A stretch of 64,000 nucleotides of DNA from Rhizomys pruinosus (GCA_009823505.1 VZQC01009936.1:416326-480325), one strand, 5' to 3'. Shown: positions 46,826 through 58,012, numbered from the stretch's first letter. Program-made: numbers and translations. Notes: generated from the letters alone by a model not told the origin.

Positions 46826-47183
46826 TGTCTTAGTTACTTTTCTTTTCCTGTGATAAACCACCAGGACCAAGGGAACTTACAAAAGGAAGAGTCTATCTGA
46901 GCTTACGGTCCCAGAGGAGTTAGTGTCCATCACAGTGTGGAGGCTTGGAGGCAGGTGGTGCTGGAGCAGGAACAGAAAGCAGAAGCCACGTCTCCAAGTA
47001 GGCCCAGAAAGCAGGCATGAACTTGAGACTGGCAAGGCTTAAGAACTCCCTAAACCTTCTTCAGTGACTTTTTTTTTCTCCACCAAGGTCACACCTAAGA
47101 CCTCCTGAAACAGCACCACCAACAGGGAACAAAATTTCGGAATACTTGGAGCCTGTGTGGCCATTCTCATTCAAAATACCACA
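46826..47183 (-). mobile_element. Solo LTR, type B
   Basis: Same type as the LTRs of the 10407-12357 element: tgtcttagttacttttc start, agtctatctgagc (degraded AATAAA region), ccattctcattcaaaataccaca end. It has TG...CA ends and gggggt on both sides (46820-46825, 47184-47189). Because of the G run the true duplication may be 5 or 6 bp. Confidence 0.8.
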
Positions 47184-47264
47184 GGGGGTCGAGGCCCAAG
47201 GTGGCAGCCTGACTTGTCTGACTCCTCCAGGTGGTGCTGGTTTTAGAGGCATGAAGAGTCTAAG

Positions 47265-47279
47265 AGTGTGTGTGTGTGT

Positions 47280-47317
<38 letters not shown>
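47265..47317. repeat. (GT)n microsatellite
   Basis: GT run with one A interruption at 47284. Confidence 0.97.
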
Positions 47318-47318
<1 letters not shown>

Positions 47319-48712
47319 AGGGGGCAGGGAGTACCTTGGTCCTTCCTTCAAGGTTTCAGAGAGCCAGGCAGCATAGGACAGTCCTTTCAAGAGCGGGGCC
47401 CTGATAGGCCAACAGCTGTAAAAGTCAATGCCAGAGCCTTGAGAGATGGGTCATGGGGGTGGAACTGCCCAGGAGAGTGCTGATTGTGGCAGGCAGCAAA
47501 GCTGAAGTATCAGAGCCACTGGACTAAGATCCTAGATATCAGACAGCGTTTGGTATTGTCTCTGCTTGGTGTCAGTTTTGCTTTGATTGTATTTTCTCAC
47601 TCTGCTTGCATTCTTCCCTTTTGAAATGAGAATGTGTGTTTGGTTCTGTTGTGTGTTGGAGGTATGTAATCTATTTTTTGATTTTGCAAGGGCTTACAGT
47701 GAAGAGAGTGCCTTGGGTCTCAGAAGGGACTCTGGACTTTGAATAATGTTGACACTGTTAAGAACTATGGGGATTTTTATAGTTGGACTAAAAGCATTTT
47801 GCACTATAATATGGCCATGAACCTATGGGAACCACAGAGTAGAATGGAGTGGATTTAAAGAGAAAGGCCTCTCATAAACTCCAAGTATTTGAATATCTAG
47901 CCCTCCTTGGTGGAGGTTTAGGAGGTGTAGCCTTGATGAAGAAAGCACGTTGTTATAGAAATTACCCCAGGCACCAGAAACTGAGAGAAGAATTTTCAAG
48001 CTCATCTTGGCATAGAGTCAAAGAAGTAATCTCCATAGTTTGAACCCTAAATCACAGTTGTTCAGAACATTTATAGATAGAGTGTAGTATCATTTCTAAA
48101 TTAGTTCAGTATCACTTCTAAATTCACTGCTTTTGGTGAATTTAAATCCCTGCCTACCAGACCTCAGGTCTTGTACAAAGCCATGTTATGGGGTCACTAG
48201 CCCATGGGACAATAGAACACTAACAGGAGTCCCAGTGTCATTGTGTTTATAGACAAGGGACAGTGGGTTAGGCTGAGCTGCTCTTTGAGGACAGCTGCAT
48301 TTCAAGGTGAGGGATTATAGTTTCAATGCTCACTCAGTCTCCACTCCCTGTGGCAGAGTCAATGGGGACCAGCTTTGGGAGTTCAGAGCCTTGCCCACTT
48401 CCAGTCTTTCTCTCTCCTTCCTGTGCCTGCTTGGAGAAGAGCATCCTTAGCTTTCCTCTCCAGGTGTCCATCGCCATGCCACCAGAGCCCCTTCCAGCTG
48501 AGCTGACTTCTCCATGCTGACTTTCCGATGATTATCTTGTTCTTTTCATTTATGATTGGTGATTACTTATGAGAAATGTTCATGTGACATTACTATAAAT
48601 ATTTCTATTTAGAATGGATTTATCATTTCTATCAAATGTGAAAAAGCACTGTTTTGTACAAGGATGAGTTATCGAGTAATCAGTGTTTGAATAAGCTCAC
48701 ACTGCCCTCTGT
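47318..48712. other. No recognised feature
   Basis: About 1.4 kb of unassigned DNA; nothing recognised. Confidence 0.4.
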
Positions 48713-48728
48713 GAAAATGCCAGGAACC

Positions 48729-48960
48729 GGGGCTGGAGAGATGGCCTAGCAGTTAAGAGCACTGACGGCTCTTACAGAGGACCCGGGTTTGATCCCCAGA
48801 ACCCACATGGTGCCTGAGAACCGTCTGTAACTCCAATTCCAGGAGAACTCCAGTTTCAGGGGAATCCGACACCCTCTTCTGACCTCCGTGGCATTGCACG
48901 ACATGGGTGCACAAAGTTGCATGCAGACAGTACATTGATACACATACAGAAATAAATAAA
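48729..48960 (+). mobile_element. B2 SINE, left half of a B2-B1 composite
   Basis: Complete B2 from ggggctggagagatggcc to the aaataaataaat tail, which runs directly into a B1 head. Its left side carries gaaaatgccaggaacc (48713-48728); the matching copy lies beyond the B1. Confidence 0.96.
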
Positions 48961-49113
48961 TGCCGGGCATGGTAGCGCACGCCTTTAATCCTAGCACTTG
49001 GGAGGCAGAGGCACACAGATTTCTGTGAGTTAGAGGCCAGCCTGGTCTACAGAGTGAGTTCCAGGACAGCCAGAGCTACAGGGAGACCCTGTCTCAAAAA
49101 AAAAAAAGAAAAA
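48961..49113 (+). mobile_element. B1 SINE, right half of a B2-B1 composite
   Basis: Complete B1 (gccgggcatggtagcgcacgc to gaccctgtctc and poly(A)). It has no obvious duplication of its own. The right copy of gaaaatgccaggaacc (49114-49129) matches the one left of the B2, so the two SINEs may have inserted as one unit. Confidence 0.96.
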
Positions 49114-49129
49114 GAAAATGCCAGGAACC

Positions 49130-49734
49130 AAGACCAACACCCCCAGACCGTTGGACAGGAATTTCCTCACACAGTTCCTACACACAGTTTAATGGCAACC
49201 AGATTTCACATAACTTCACAGGGTCATCATTTTCTGAACTGTAGGGATGTCTTCAAACTGGACCAAGGTTCTAGTATGCTCAAATGAGGACTCAAGCCAT
49301 CACGGGGCCACATAAGCAGCCCAGCTAACCTTTGCTTACTTTCTGGTTCCTCGGTTCTGTGGTTCTTTCCTAGGAAGTCTGTAGTTTATCCAGAGAAGAA
49401 TCTAAAGCTTGTAAGTCAGTGTGGGGAGGGAGCCTATTTGCTGGCTGTTCACCCAAATGGGAGTCTTCTGCTGTGGGTCTTTTGCTGTTTTGTTGTTTCA
49501 GAAAACTCCATTGTGTTTTGCAGCAGAGTCCTATTTGCAATAAAATAAAGCAAAGAAAAAAATTGTCGGTTATCATGAATAGTTCCGATTACATGGATCT
49601 ATTACATTATAATGGGGGGTGAATAAAACTCTCCATCTGAATATTCAGTCAGCTATCATACAGATGGCATAAAAACAACTCTGAGACAAGTCCAGGCTCT
49701 TTTCATTTATCCCACAAAACACTCTAACCACCTC
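49130..49734. other. No recognised feature
   Basis: Unassigned DNA. Confidence 0.35.
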
Positions 49735-49895
49735 AGTAAGGTGGGTGGGCCTTCTAAAGAAGGCCAGACTTTGGAAGTCAGATGCTTTCTCACACATGAG
49801 TGCCTGCCTCCCCAAGACTGTGGACTTGACTGTGGTTCTTCTGAAGGAAAGGGAGGCACCAGGGACCTGCTGACTCTGCCCAACCAGACTGCTCA
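49735..49895. repeat. Unclassified dispersed repeat, copy 2
   Basis: Partner of 46035-46200; contains gtaaggtgggtgggcc, agatgctttctcacac and ctgtggttcttctgaaggaaaggg. Confidence 0.6.
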
Positions 49896-51001
49896 CCTTG
49901 GCTGTATTAGGGGGAGGGGCTAAGGGCAGATAAGCAGGTGACACAAAGGGTCCGGTCTCTCAGTCTCTCCCACCACTGCCATCTCAGGTGGAGTTCTCAG
50001 GGGTCCCAGCCTGGATGAACACGAGGGAGGGAACGCACCAACAATCCTGTATGTGACCCCCTCACCCATTTGATCTGTAAGCAAGAACATTATACTGGCT
50101 AGAATCTTCTAAACTGTGGTTTTGGGTCTTTGGGACCACAGGAGGAGAAGGCAGGGCACAACATGACCATGTCTCTCCTGGGAAGAAATTTTTACAACTA
50201 CCTCCAATGGCCTGGTGATTTTCATGTAGAAAACTTTCAGTTTGTGTACAGGAGTACCTCATTATATGAACAGGAACCCAAGTGTGATTCACCTACTCCC
50301 ACAAGTTCTCAGCTGCTCAGACATGTATGGTGATAACATTTACTTCCAAATAATTATCCCTGGAGGAAACAATGCCTTTTTGCCACTAAGAATAAGTAAA
50401 GAAATTGATAGTAGATCACAATGTAGTTATTAGAGTTAATTAAAACCTAGCATATTCTTTGTTCCTGAGGTAAGATTTTTTTATATGGCATAGCGAATTT
50501 AAAGATACATAATATATAAGCAATATTAAAAATTATTAGTTGGAACAATTTAGACCTAAATTGGATAAAGATAATGTTTTGCCTCTTCAAAACAGTGGCT
50601 TAATATTTTCTTGTATCTGAATAGGAAATGAAGTCATGGATGCTTTAAAACAATTGATTTATAAAGTGTTGGCTGTAAAAATACTAATATTTTTTAAAAC
50701 CACAAATTGCTGTTAAAAGAGTTAAAGATGCATATACAGCTACAAATATATGCTTTTCAGACGATTTTTATTTGATGGGAAATAATGTTTAGTCTATGGA
50801 TGAAAGAGAAACTAACTTGTTAATTTACTTTTGGTAAGGCAAGCTATGGAAATGAATATTTTTCTGAATATAATTTTCTCCTTTTTGGTTTAAAAACTCC
50901 TCTAAATGTCACATCAATTTTAACATTTAGCTGGCATTTTCAAAGAATAAAAATATTTGTAGAGTTTAGAAACATTTTAAAAACTGTAACTTTAGAAATT
51001 A
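49896..51001. other. No recognised feature
   Basis: About 1.1 kb, AT-rich in its right half; nothing recognised. Confidence 0.4.
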
Positions 51002-51230
51002 GAGCTGGAGAGATGGGTCAGGGGTTAAGAGCACTGGCTGTTCTTGCAGAAGGCCAGGTTTCAAATCTGGGCACCCACATGGGAGCTAACAATCCCCTGA
51101 AACTCCAATTCCAGGGGATCCCGCACTCTCTTCTGGCCTCCATAGGCATTCATGACATGAGTGCACTTACATACATGCAAGGAATACACTGAGATACATC
51201 AAATAAAAATTAAAATAAAATAAACTCACC
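51002..51230 (+). mobile_element. B2 SINE
   Basis: gagctggagagatgggtcagg head, gttcttgcagaaggccagg, ccaattccaggggatcccgc, tail with AATAAAA repeats. Diverged; no clear duplication. Confidence 0.92.
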
Positions 51231-51410
51231 ATGTAAAGAGAGATATGGGGTAACCACAGGAAATCTAGTAATGAATTTAGTGTTGGCAAGTGTTCAAGAT
51301 AATGAAAAATATATATTATAACATTATCATTATTTTTCTGGAAATTTTGAGACTTTTTTACAATATATTCAGATCATATTTAGATACCCTCCTCCATCTG
51401 TACCCTGCCT

Positions 51411-51417
51411 CTCTGAT

Positions 51418-51452
<35 letters not shown>

Positions 51453-51457
51453 CAGAG
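51411..51457. repeat. TA-rich palindrome
   Basis: ctctgatatatatata at the left is mirrored by tatatatatatcagag at the right, an inverted repeat with TA arms. Confidence 0.85.
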
Positions 51458-51605
51458 TAATATATCTATCATATATCTATCTGATATAATATATATATAC
51501 TATTTTGGAGATAATCGAAAAGGTATATAGTATATATATATCATACAGTATATTATACTATTTGATATATATATAATATAATAATATACAATACTTTAAG
51601 AATTA
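51458..51605. repeat. TA-rich tract
   Basis: Imperfect TA/TAT repeats continuing from the palindrome. Confidence 0.85.
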
Positions 51606-51609
51606 TATA

Positions 51610-51654
51610 CTTAATGTATGTGTATATCTGTGATAGATATACACATACATTAAG
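51610..51654. repeat. Perfect 20-bp inverted repeat, 5-base loop
   Basis: Left arm cttaatgtatgtgtatatct (51610-51629), loop gtgat, right arm agatatacacatacattaag (51635-51654): exact reverse complements. Confidence 0.97.
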
Positions 51655-51784
51655 GCCTATAGATTCAAACTTGTGTCCCCAAATGCCCGTCAGTGTCGGT
51701 CCATTCACTAAAGCTTGGCCAGCCTACCTAGAGTCTCACCAGCCATGAGTTGTTAGTAGTTTCCCAGGTAGGGTTGGGGTTTTG

Positions 51785-52007
51785 TTTTTTATATTTATTA
51801 TTTTTATATTATGTTTATGAGTGTATTTGCCTCCAAGTATGTAAGTGTACTGCTGTTGTGCAAAGCCTGTGGAGGTCACAAGATGGCACTGGATTTCTCT
51901 CAAATGGAAAATCAGTTGTTAGCTGCTGTGTGGATGCTGGGAATTGAACCTGGGTACTCTGCAAGAGCAGCCAGAGCTGTTAACTGCTGAGTTATGTCTC
52001 TAGTGCC
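51785..52007 (-). mobile_element. B2/B3 SINE, diverged
   Basis: T-rich tail, tgcaaagcctgtggaggtcac, gatgctgggaattgaacctgggt, gcaagagcagccagagct, ending at the tRNA-like head. Confidence 0.88.
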
Positions 52008-52322
52008 ATGGGTTGGAGTTTCTTATATACATCCCCACATTAATACAGGGATTTTTCTGACCTGAGCTGACTTGAGGCTTTCACATGCTATAATTGCTGT
52101 GAGTTCATGTGAGTTAACAGGAGTTGTGTGATTAAACTCTGTTTCCTTGGGATCATCCATCACCTCTGATGCTTAAAATCTTTCTGTCCCCTCTTCTTCA
52201 GTGATTCCCTTAGCCTCAGGAGGCAGTCTGCAGTCTCTTATTCTCTTCATGTTGACCAGTTGTGGTTCTCTCTGTGAATCACCACCTGCTATGTAATGAA
52301 GCTTCTCTGCTGAGAGTTGAGA
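52008..52322. other. No recognised feature
   Basis: Unassigned DNA. Confidence 0.35.
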
Positions 52323-52486
52323 GACACCATAGTCTATGGGATAACAATTAGTCATTAGAAGTCATTTTAATACTGAATCTATTTAGAAGAATAGTAATAT
52401 TAGAGTCACGGTAGTCTATAGGATAACAATTAGTCATTAGAAGTCATCTTAATACTGTATCTATTTAGAAGAATAGTAATATTAGA
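52323..52486. repeat. 82-bp tandem duplication
   Basis: Two head-to-tail copies (52323-52404, 52405-52486) sharing ggataacaattagtcattag and tttagaagaatagtaatatt, with about six differences. A fairly recent local duplication. Confidence 0.93.
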
Positions 52487-52744
52487 CTCTCCCCTATGGC
52501 CTGAGACCTGTCTAGCTATACGCTCCAAGGTTTGATATTGATGTCATGTACAGTCTCCATCTTATGAAGTGGAACGTAAATCCTATTAGAAAGTAGTTGG
52601 TTACTCCCATAATATTGACGCTACTCTTGCACCGTGGGTGCATCCTTCCAGGCCAGTTGCTGTTGTAGTTTGTAGGAGTCACAGCTTGTAAGATTGACAG
52701 CCAGAAGGTCTTAGACCCATAGCCTCCCGAGTAGGTTGATAATT
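52487..52744. other. No recognised feature
   Basis: Unassigned spacer. Confidence 0.35.
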
Positions 52745-52949
52745 ATTTATTTATCATTATTTAATTTATTATTTTATTTTATGTATATGAATTTTCTCTG
52801 CAATGCCCACAGAAGTCAAAAGAGGGATTTGATCCCATGGAACTGGAGTTACCGAAAGTTGTTAGCTGCCAGGTAAGTGCCAATAATTGAATCCGGGTCC
52901 TCTGCAAGAGCAGTCAGTGCTCTTAACTGCTGAGTCATCTCTCCGTCCC
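52745..52949 (-). mobile_element. B2 SINE, diverged
   Basis: T-rich tail, gaactggagttaccgaaag, ccgggtcctctgcaagagcag and ctctccgtccc head. Confidence 0.9.
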
Positions 52950-52950
52950 A

Positions 52951-53066
52951 TTATTATTTTGATATAGGTTCTCTCTGTAGTCCCTCCTGGCCTGGAATTT
53001 GCTAGGTAATGCAGGCTTGCTTCTACCTTACAGAGATCCACCTGCCTTCTGCCTACACAGTGCTCA
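52951..53066 (-). mobile_element. Old B1 SINE fragment
   Basis: ggttctctctgtagtccctcctggcctgg, agagatccacctgccttctgcc: antisense B1, strongly diverged. Confidence 0.7.
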
Positions 53067-53264
53067 GAGATTTATCTTTAATTTCTAAGAATGTGTGGGG
53101 CTACATGAAAGTGCAAGAGCCTATGGAGGCCAGGAACATCCGATCTCTTGGGGCAGGAGTTGCAGGTTGTTGTAAATCAGCAGACATGGGTGTTGGGAAC
53201 CAAACTCAGTTCCTCTAGAAGAGCAGCAAGAGCGTTGCATCACTGGGTCACCTATCTCTTCAGC
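53067..53264 (-). mobile_element. B2/B3 SINE, old
   Basis: gagcctatggaggccagg, ggggcaggagttgcagg, ggtgttgggaaccaaactc, tctagaagagcagcaagagc in antisense order. Confidence 0.75.
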
Positions 53265-53854
53265 ATAGCATCATACTGTACATTAAGGGTCAAGGGGATG
53301 ATGTTTAATTTCTTTTACCCTAATTGCATAAGAGTGTTAACCCCGAGCCATGGTCCTGTAACTGTAAACAGAAGTTTTCAGTGTTTACCACTGCATGTTC
53401 TTGAAAGAGACACAGTTATCAATGTAATATAGTTAAACACATACATATGTTTACATCAGAAACATAAAATATTTTGGAAAGAATGTTCAAATATCTTCCA
53501 TATGAATTCATCAGATTAAAATGAAAATGCTTAAGTAATTTAAAACAAAACTATTACTATTCATCAAAATATCCATGTTAAATGGGGACACTAGCAAGAT
53601 TTTCCCTGACTACATTTAGAATTCTATACATTTGCAGTCTCTAAGTTGTTTTGAAAGTTTACACTTTATGAGTGTTAATTTTTTCTTTTCTTGACCCGTT
53701 GCTTTTTACTTTCTAAGTGCATTAGTCAATGATTTTTCACGGATTTATCTTTATTTTTTTTCTGTTTTCTCCTTTTTGTTTTAGTTTGCAAGTTTAACAA
53801 AAGGCTCTTTTTAAATAAAACATAAGAATTTCAAGTCTCGTCTCGTCCTTCTTT
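53265..53854. other. No recognised feature
   Basis: AT-rich unassigned DNA. Confidence 0.35.
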
Positions 53855-53985
53855 TTGTTTTGGTTTTGTGGGATAGGGTTTCACTATATAGTCCCTGATG
53901 GCCTGGAAGTTACAGCGGAGGTCATCCCATGATGGCTCCATCTCTCAAAAATCTGCCTTCCAAGTGTTGAGCCATCACAACTGCT
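53855..53985 (-). mobile_element. Old B1 SINE fragment
   Basis: gatagggtttcactatatagtccctgatggcctggaag and ccttccaagtgttgagcc mark a degraded antisense B1. Confidence 0.6.
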
Positions 53986-54074
53986 GTATCTCTTCCTTTG
54001 TCCTAGTTTATTTTTAATTTTTGTTTCTTACTTTATATATATAGCTGGTATAAAATGTGAGCATCCTCCCTTGT

Positions 54075-54830
54075 CAAACCACTCATGCTCCAGGAAATGA
54101 AAAACTGCACATGGGTTGATGGACCTTGCCAGATCAGAATCATCCTTCCGGCAGCCCTCAGATGTCTCCTTGTGGACCAGCTTCATCAGACAGCCCACCT
54201 AGTGCCACCCAACTGACTGAACTACTTTCTGGTATTTGTGGACACATTCTCTGACTGGATGGAGGTTTTTTCTCCATGATGGTAAAAAGTCTCCTACCTA
54301 AAATAATTCCTAGGTTTAGGCTGCCTCCACATTGGCTCAGATGTGCTCAATCCTAGATACTTGTGAAAACTGGCCCAACCTCCTGCTCCTGGTCCTACTA
54401 TGCGTTAGATGTATTCCCTGTGAGATAAATTTCACCCCTCAGAAGACCTCTGCTCCCTCCTACCTAGACTAAGGAAATTATTCTAAAGATTGCTGATCAA
54501 ATCTCTCTTATAGTACCTCCAGTCTCTTCAACAGGTGCAGGCTACAGTCAATACTAACATCCTAGACATCTTTCTAGTTCCTTCCTCTACTTCCACTTAC
54601 TTGTTCCAGAAGGATTGAGAGAGACCAACAGTTCCTGGTTCCATTGTTGGTTTGATTGGAATCCATGGCTGACCATCTTGGTTCTAAATCTCACAAGACC
54701 TCTCCTCCCCTTCCTCCTCCTAGTTCCAATGATTGGACCTTGCCTAATTAACTGGTTTTTATCCTATTCTGAAAAAAATTACATTCCATAAATGTCTGTC
54801 AAGTTAATATACTGAGAGCCCAGTACATCC
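54075..54830 (+). pseudogene. ERV class I pol-env remnant
   Basis: Sense-strand fragments of a gammaretrovirus-like provirus. Around 54225-54275 the sequence translates to a stretch like the retroviral integrase core. Around 54610-54770 it resembles the membrane-spanning C-terminal part of a retroviral envelope. The region between is too short to hold the rest of either gene, so there has been a large internal deletion. Stops and frameshifts break every frame; it is non-functional. Gag, protease and reverse transcriptase are absent. The order integrase, envelope end, purine tract, LTR agrees with the 3' part of a provirus. Confidence 0.65.
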
Positions 54831-54875
54831 TGCTGTCACCTGAAGATATCGAGTCAACACTTTGACTCTGCCCTA

Positions 54876-54889
54876 AAACCAGGGGGAAG
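54876..54889 (+). other. Polypurine tract
   Basis: aaaccagggggaag directly precedes a TG that starts the LTR-like sequence, as expected for the second-strand primer of a retrovirus. Confidence 0.65.
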
Positions 54890-55216
54890 TGAAATGACAA
54901 AACTAACTGCGTTTTGTTCTAGCTGACTATTGCATTACTCTGAAATTTTCCCAACTATTCCCACTCCAGCCAGCCAGACAGAACATCTCATGCAGACATT
55001 TTCATGGAGTGCATTATTTTCACAATACTGGGAACCTTAAAGTAGCCAGGTAGCATGTCCAGGTAGCATGTCCTCCCACCCAGCCTAACCCAAACTTACT
55101 GGTAACTGAAAACTTCTGTTAACTGACCTGCCCCAGTGGTCTGGTGTAACTATGGTGATCTGATGTAAATATGGTTACTGGTTTTGACCCTGGTATGATG
55201 TCATTGTGGTTTTAAG
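54890..55216 (+). mobile_element. 3' LTR of the ERV class I remnant, truncated
   Basis: Begins TGAAATGAC right after the purine tract. Contains a 13-bp tandem duplication (ccaggtagcatgt at 55046-55058 and 55059-55071). It is cut off by the antisense L1 that starts at about 55217. Confidence 0.6.
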
Positions 55217-55622
55217 CTTTTTTTAAGTTTTCTTTCCTTTTTTTGAAATATATAGTAGTTTCATTGATGTTTTGTGTATTTTAGACATCATTTTTCAGTT
55301 AAATTTAGACATATTCCCTTTCCCTTCCCCCTACTCCACCCAGATCATGTGTTCTGCCATACATGTTTCTGCATCTTTCTCTCAGTCTTTTAAAAGTTTT
55401 TCTCTGCAAAGGTTTATTGTTTTGGGCAGAATTTAACTATATCAATCCATTCTTTGACAGAGTCATTATGTTGTCATGGTTCCCTCCCAATTACATTGTT
55501 CCAAAATATGCCCATATAAATGTCATATATGTACCAGAATTATGTCCTCCAGGAATAAACTGTATGTTAGCTCCGATATATGTTTAGGAGTTCACATTTT
55601 TTTCTCTTTAATTTTATATTAC
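55217..55622 (-). mobile_element. L1 (outer copy) 3'UTR, antisense
   Basis: T-rich start, tttcattgatgttttgtg, ccttccccctactcc, gatcatgtgttctgcca, then 3'UTR sequence to ttttatattac, where an inner L1 interrupts it. The same 3'UTR resumes at about 58066, as shown by comparison with 30580-30730. Confidence 0.75.
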
Positions 55623-56454
55623 TTATTGTCTGTTGTGATATTGCCCCTTTCATCACAATTTCTATTGATTTGGAGTTGCTTTTTCTTTCTTTTGGTTAAG
55701 TGGGCTAGTGGTCTGTCTATTTGTTTATCCTTTCAAAGAACCAACTTTTGGATTCATTGATTCTTTGTATTGTTTTCTTTGTTTCTATTTCATTGATTTC
55801 TCTGATTGATGTTATTTATTCCTGCCTGTTGGGTTTAGGGTTCATTTGTTGTCTCTCAAGTGGTTCTAGCTGCGGTGTTAGATGGTTTATTTGTGATTTT
55901 CCAGTTTTTTTACTGTAAGCACCCAGGGCTATAAATTTCCCTCTTAGGACTGCTTTTAAAGTATCCCAAAGGTATTCTTGTGTTGTACTGTCATTTTTCT
56001 TTAGTTCCATGAATGCTCTTATTTCTTTCTTAATTTCTTCCTTGACCCATTCATTATTCAGGAGTGTGTTGTTCCATGTGTTCTTGTAGGTGGCAGGGCT
56101 TATCCTGATGTTGATATTCAGCATTATCGCACTGTAGTCTGATAGAATGTATGAAATTATTTCAATCTTTTTTATTTGTTGAATTTTATTCTGTGTCCCA
56201 GTATGTGGTTCATTTTGGAGAATGTTCCATGTTCTGCTGAGCAGAAAGTATATTCTCTGGTGTTTGGGTGGAATATTTGGTAGATGTCTGTGAGGTCCAT
56301 TTGGTGTATTATATTGTTCAGTTCAGATGTCTCTGTTTATTCTTTCACCAGTTGGCCTATCCAAAGGGCTTAATGTAGTATCCAAGTCCTCCACTATTAG
56401 TGAGTTGGGATTAATCTGTGCCTTAAGGTCTTGCAGGATTGTGTTTAAAAACAG
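55623..56454 (-). mobile_element. L1 (inner copy), inverted 5' segment
   Basis: Antisense ORF2 from just upstream of the reverse transcriptase back into the endonuclease domain; the minus-strand frame ending near 56323 contains a degraded TLIVGDFNTPLSPLDR-like endonuclease motif. It joins the sense segment head to head at about 56455. Confidence 0.8.
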
Positions 56455-58012
56455 GACAAAAGACAATGAAAAAATCCAGACAATCATATGGTAATACATC
56501 AAAAACCTATACTCTACTAAACTTGAAAGCCTAAGAGAAATGGATGAATATTTGAAATCCTGGGAAGCAACACAGCTTAACCAAGAAGAGATTGACAGTA
56601 TAAACTGACCCATAATATTTGAAAAAATTGAAGATGTAATAACCCTCCCCCCCCCCAAGAAAAAGGCCAGGTCCAGATGGGTACACAGCAGAATTCTATA
56701 AAACATTTAAAGAAGGATTACAACTGTTACTTCTCAAACTGTTCAGAAGAATACAAACAGAGGGGAGTCTCCCAAATTCCTTCTGTGAAGCCAGCATCAC
56801 TCTAGTACCCAAATCAGGGAAAGATACAACCAATAAAGAAAACTATACACCCATCTCATTAATGAACACAGGTGCAAAAATTCTCAACAAAATACTTGCA
56901 AACTGCATACAGACCCATATAATAAAGATCATCCATCATGATCAAGTTGGATTCATGCCAGAGATGCAGGGATGGTTCAACATATGTAAATTAATAAATA
57001 TAAAGCACATAAATGAATTGAAAAACAAAACCACACGATCATCCCAATTGATGCAGAAAAAGCCTTTGACAAAATACAATATCCCTTCCTGCTTAAAGTC
57101 CTAGACAGATCATTCCTCAATGTAATCAAAGCCATATACAAGAAACCCACAGCAAACATCATCCTAAATGGAGAAAAGTTAGAAACATTCCCCTTAAAGT
57201 CAGGAACACAGCAAGGCTGCCCACTACTGCCACTCCTCTTCAATATGGTGCTTGCAATGCTTGCTAGGGTAATATGACAAGAAAGGGAAATTAAAGGAGT
57301 ACTAATTGGAAAAGAGGAAGTCAAGCTATCCCTTTTTACAGACAATGATAATTTACCTAAGGGATGCTAAAAACTCCACTAAAAAGCTCCTAGAAATGAT
57401 CAAGACTTTCAGCAAAGTATAAGGATACAAAATTAAATTACAAAAATCCATGGCCTTTTTTTACATAAACAATAAGAAACTGAAGAAGGATATAAGGAGA
57501 ACTTCCCACCCAGAATAGCATCAAAAACAATAAAATACCTGGGAACAAACCTAACTAAAATCATCAAAGATCTCTACAACAAAAAGTTTAAAGCCCTGAA
57601 GAAGGAGATTGAAGAAGATGTCAGAAAATGGAAAGACCACCCATGCTTATGGTTTGGAAAAATTAATATAGTAAAAATGTCCATTCTACCCAAATTAATA
57701 TACAGATTCAAAGGAATCCCAATTAAAATCCTCATGAGTTTTTTCAGACTTGGAAAAAAAGTCCTTAACTTCATATGGAAAACAAAAGACCCCAAATAGC
57801 CAAAGCAACCTTGAGTGAAAAGAGAAATACATCTGGGATCACTCTACCAGACTTCAAACTATATTACAGTGCTGCAGTCATAAAAACTTCCTGGTACTTG
57901 CACAAAACAGACCTATAGACCAACGGAACAAAATTGAATATCCAAACTTGTGCCACCTCATATTTGACAAAGGGGTCAAAAAAACTAGCAGAGTGCATGA
58001 TCTCAGGAGGTG
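56455..58012 (+). pseudogene. L1 (inner copy) ORF2, sense segment
   Basis: Sense ORF2 from just before the reverse transcriptase to its late part. It includes the region for [10 protein letters not shown] and HHDQVGFMP (56862-56960) and the QGC block near 57212. Near 57340 the FADD box region is disrupted (tttttacagacaatgataat), with a frameshift. Many stops and frameshifts follow. The segment lacks the ORF2 end, 3'UTR and poly(A). A C run (56643-56657) adds a further break. Confidence 0.88.

Noticed and set aside
54075..54830. Functional retroviral gene
   Set aside because: Frames are broken, most of pol and env is missing, and no intact gag is nearby.
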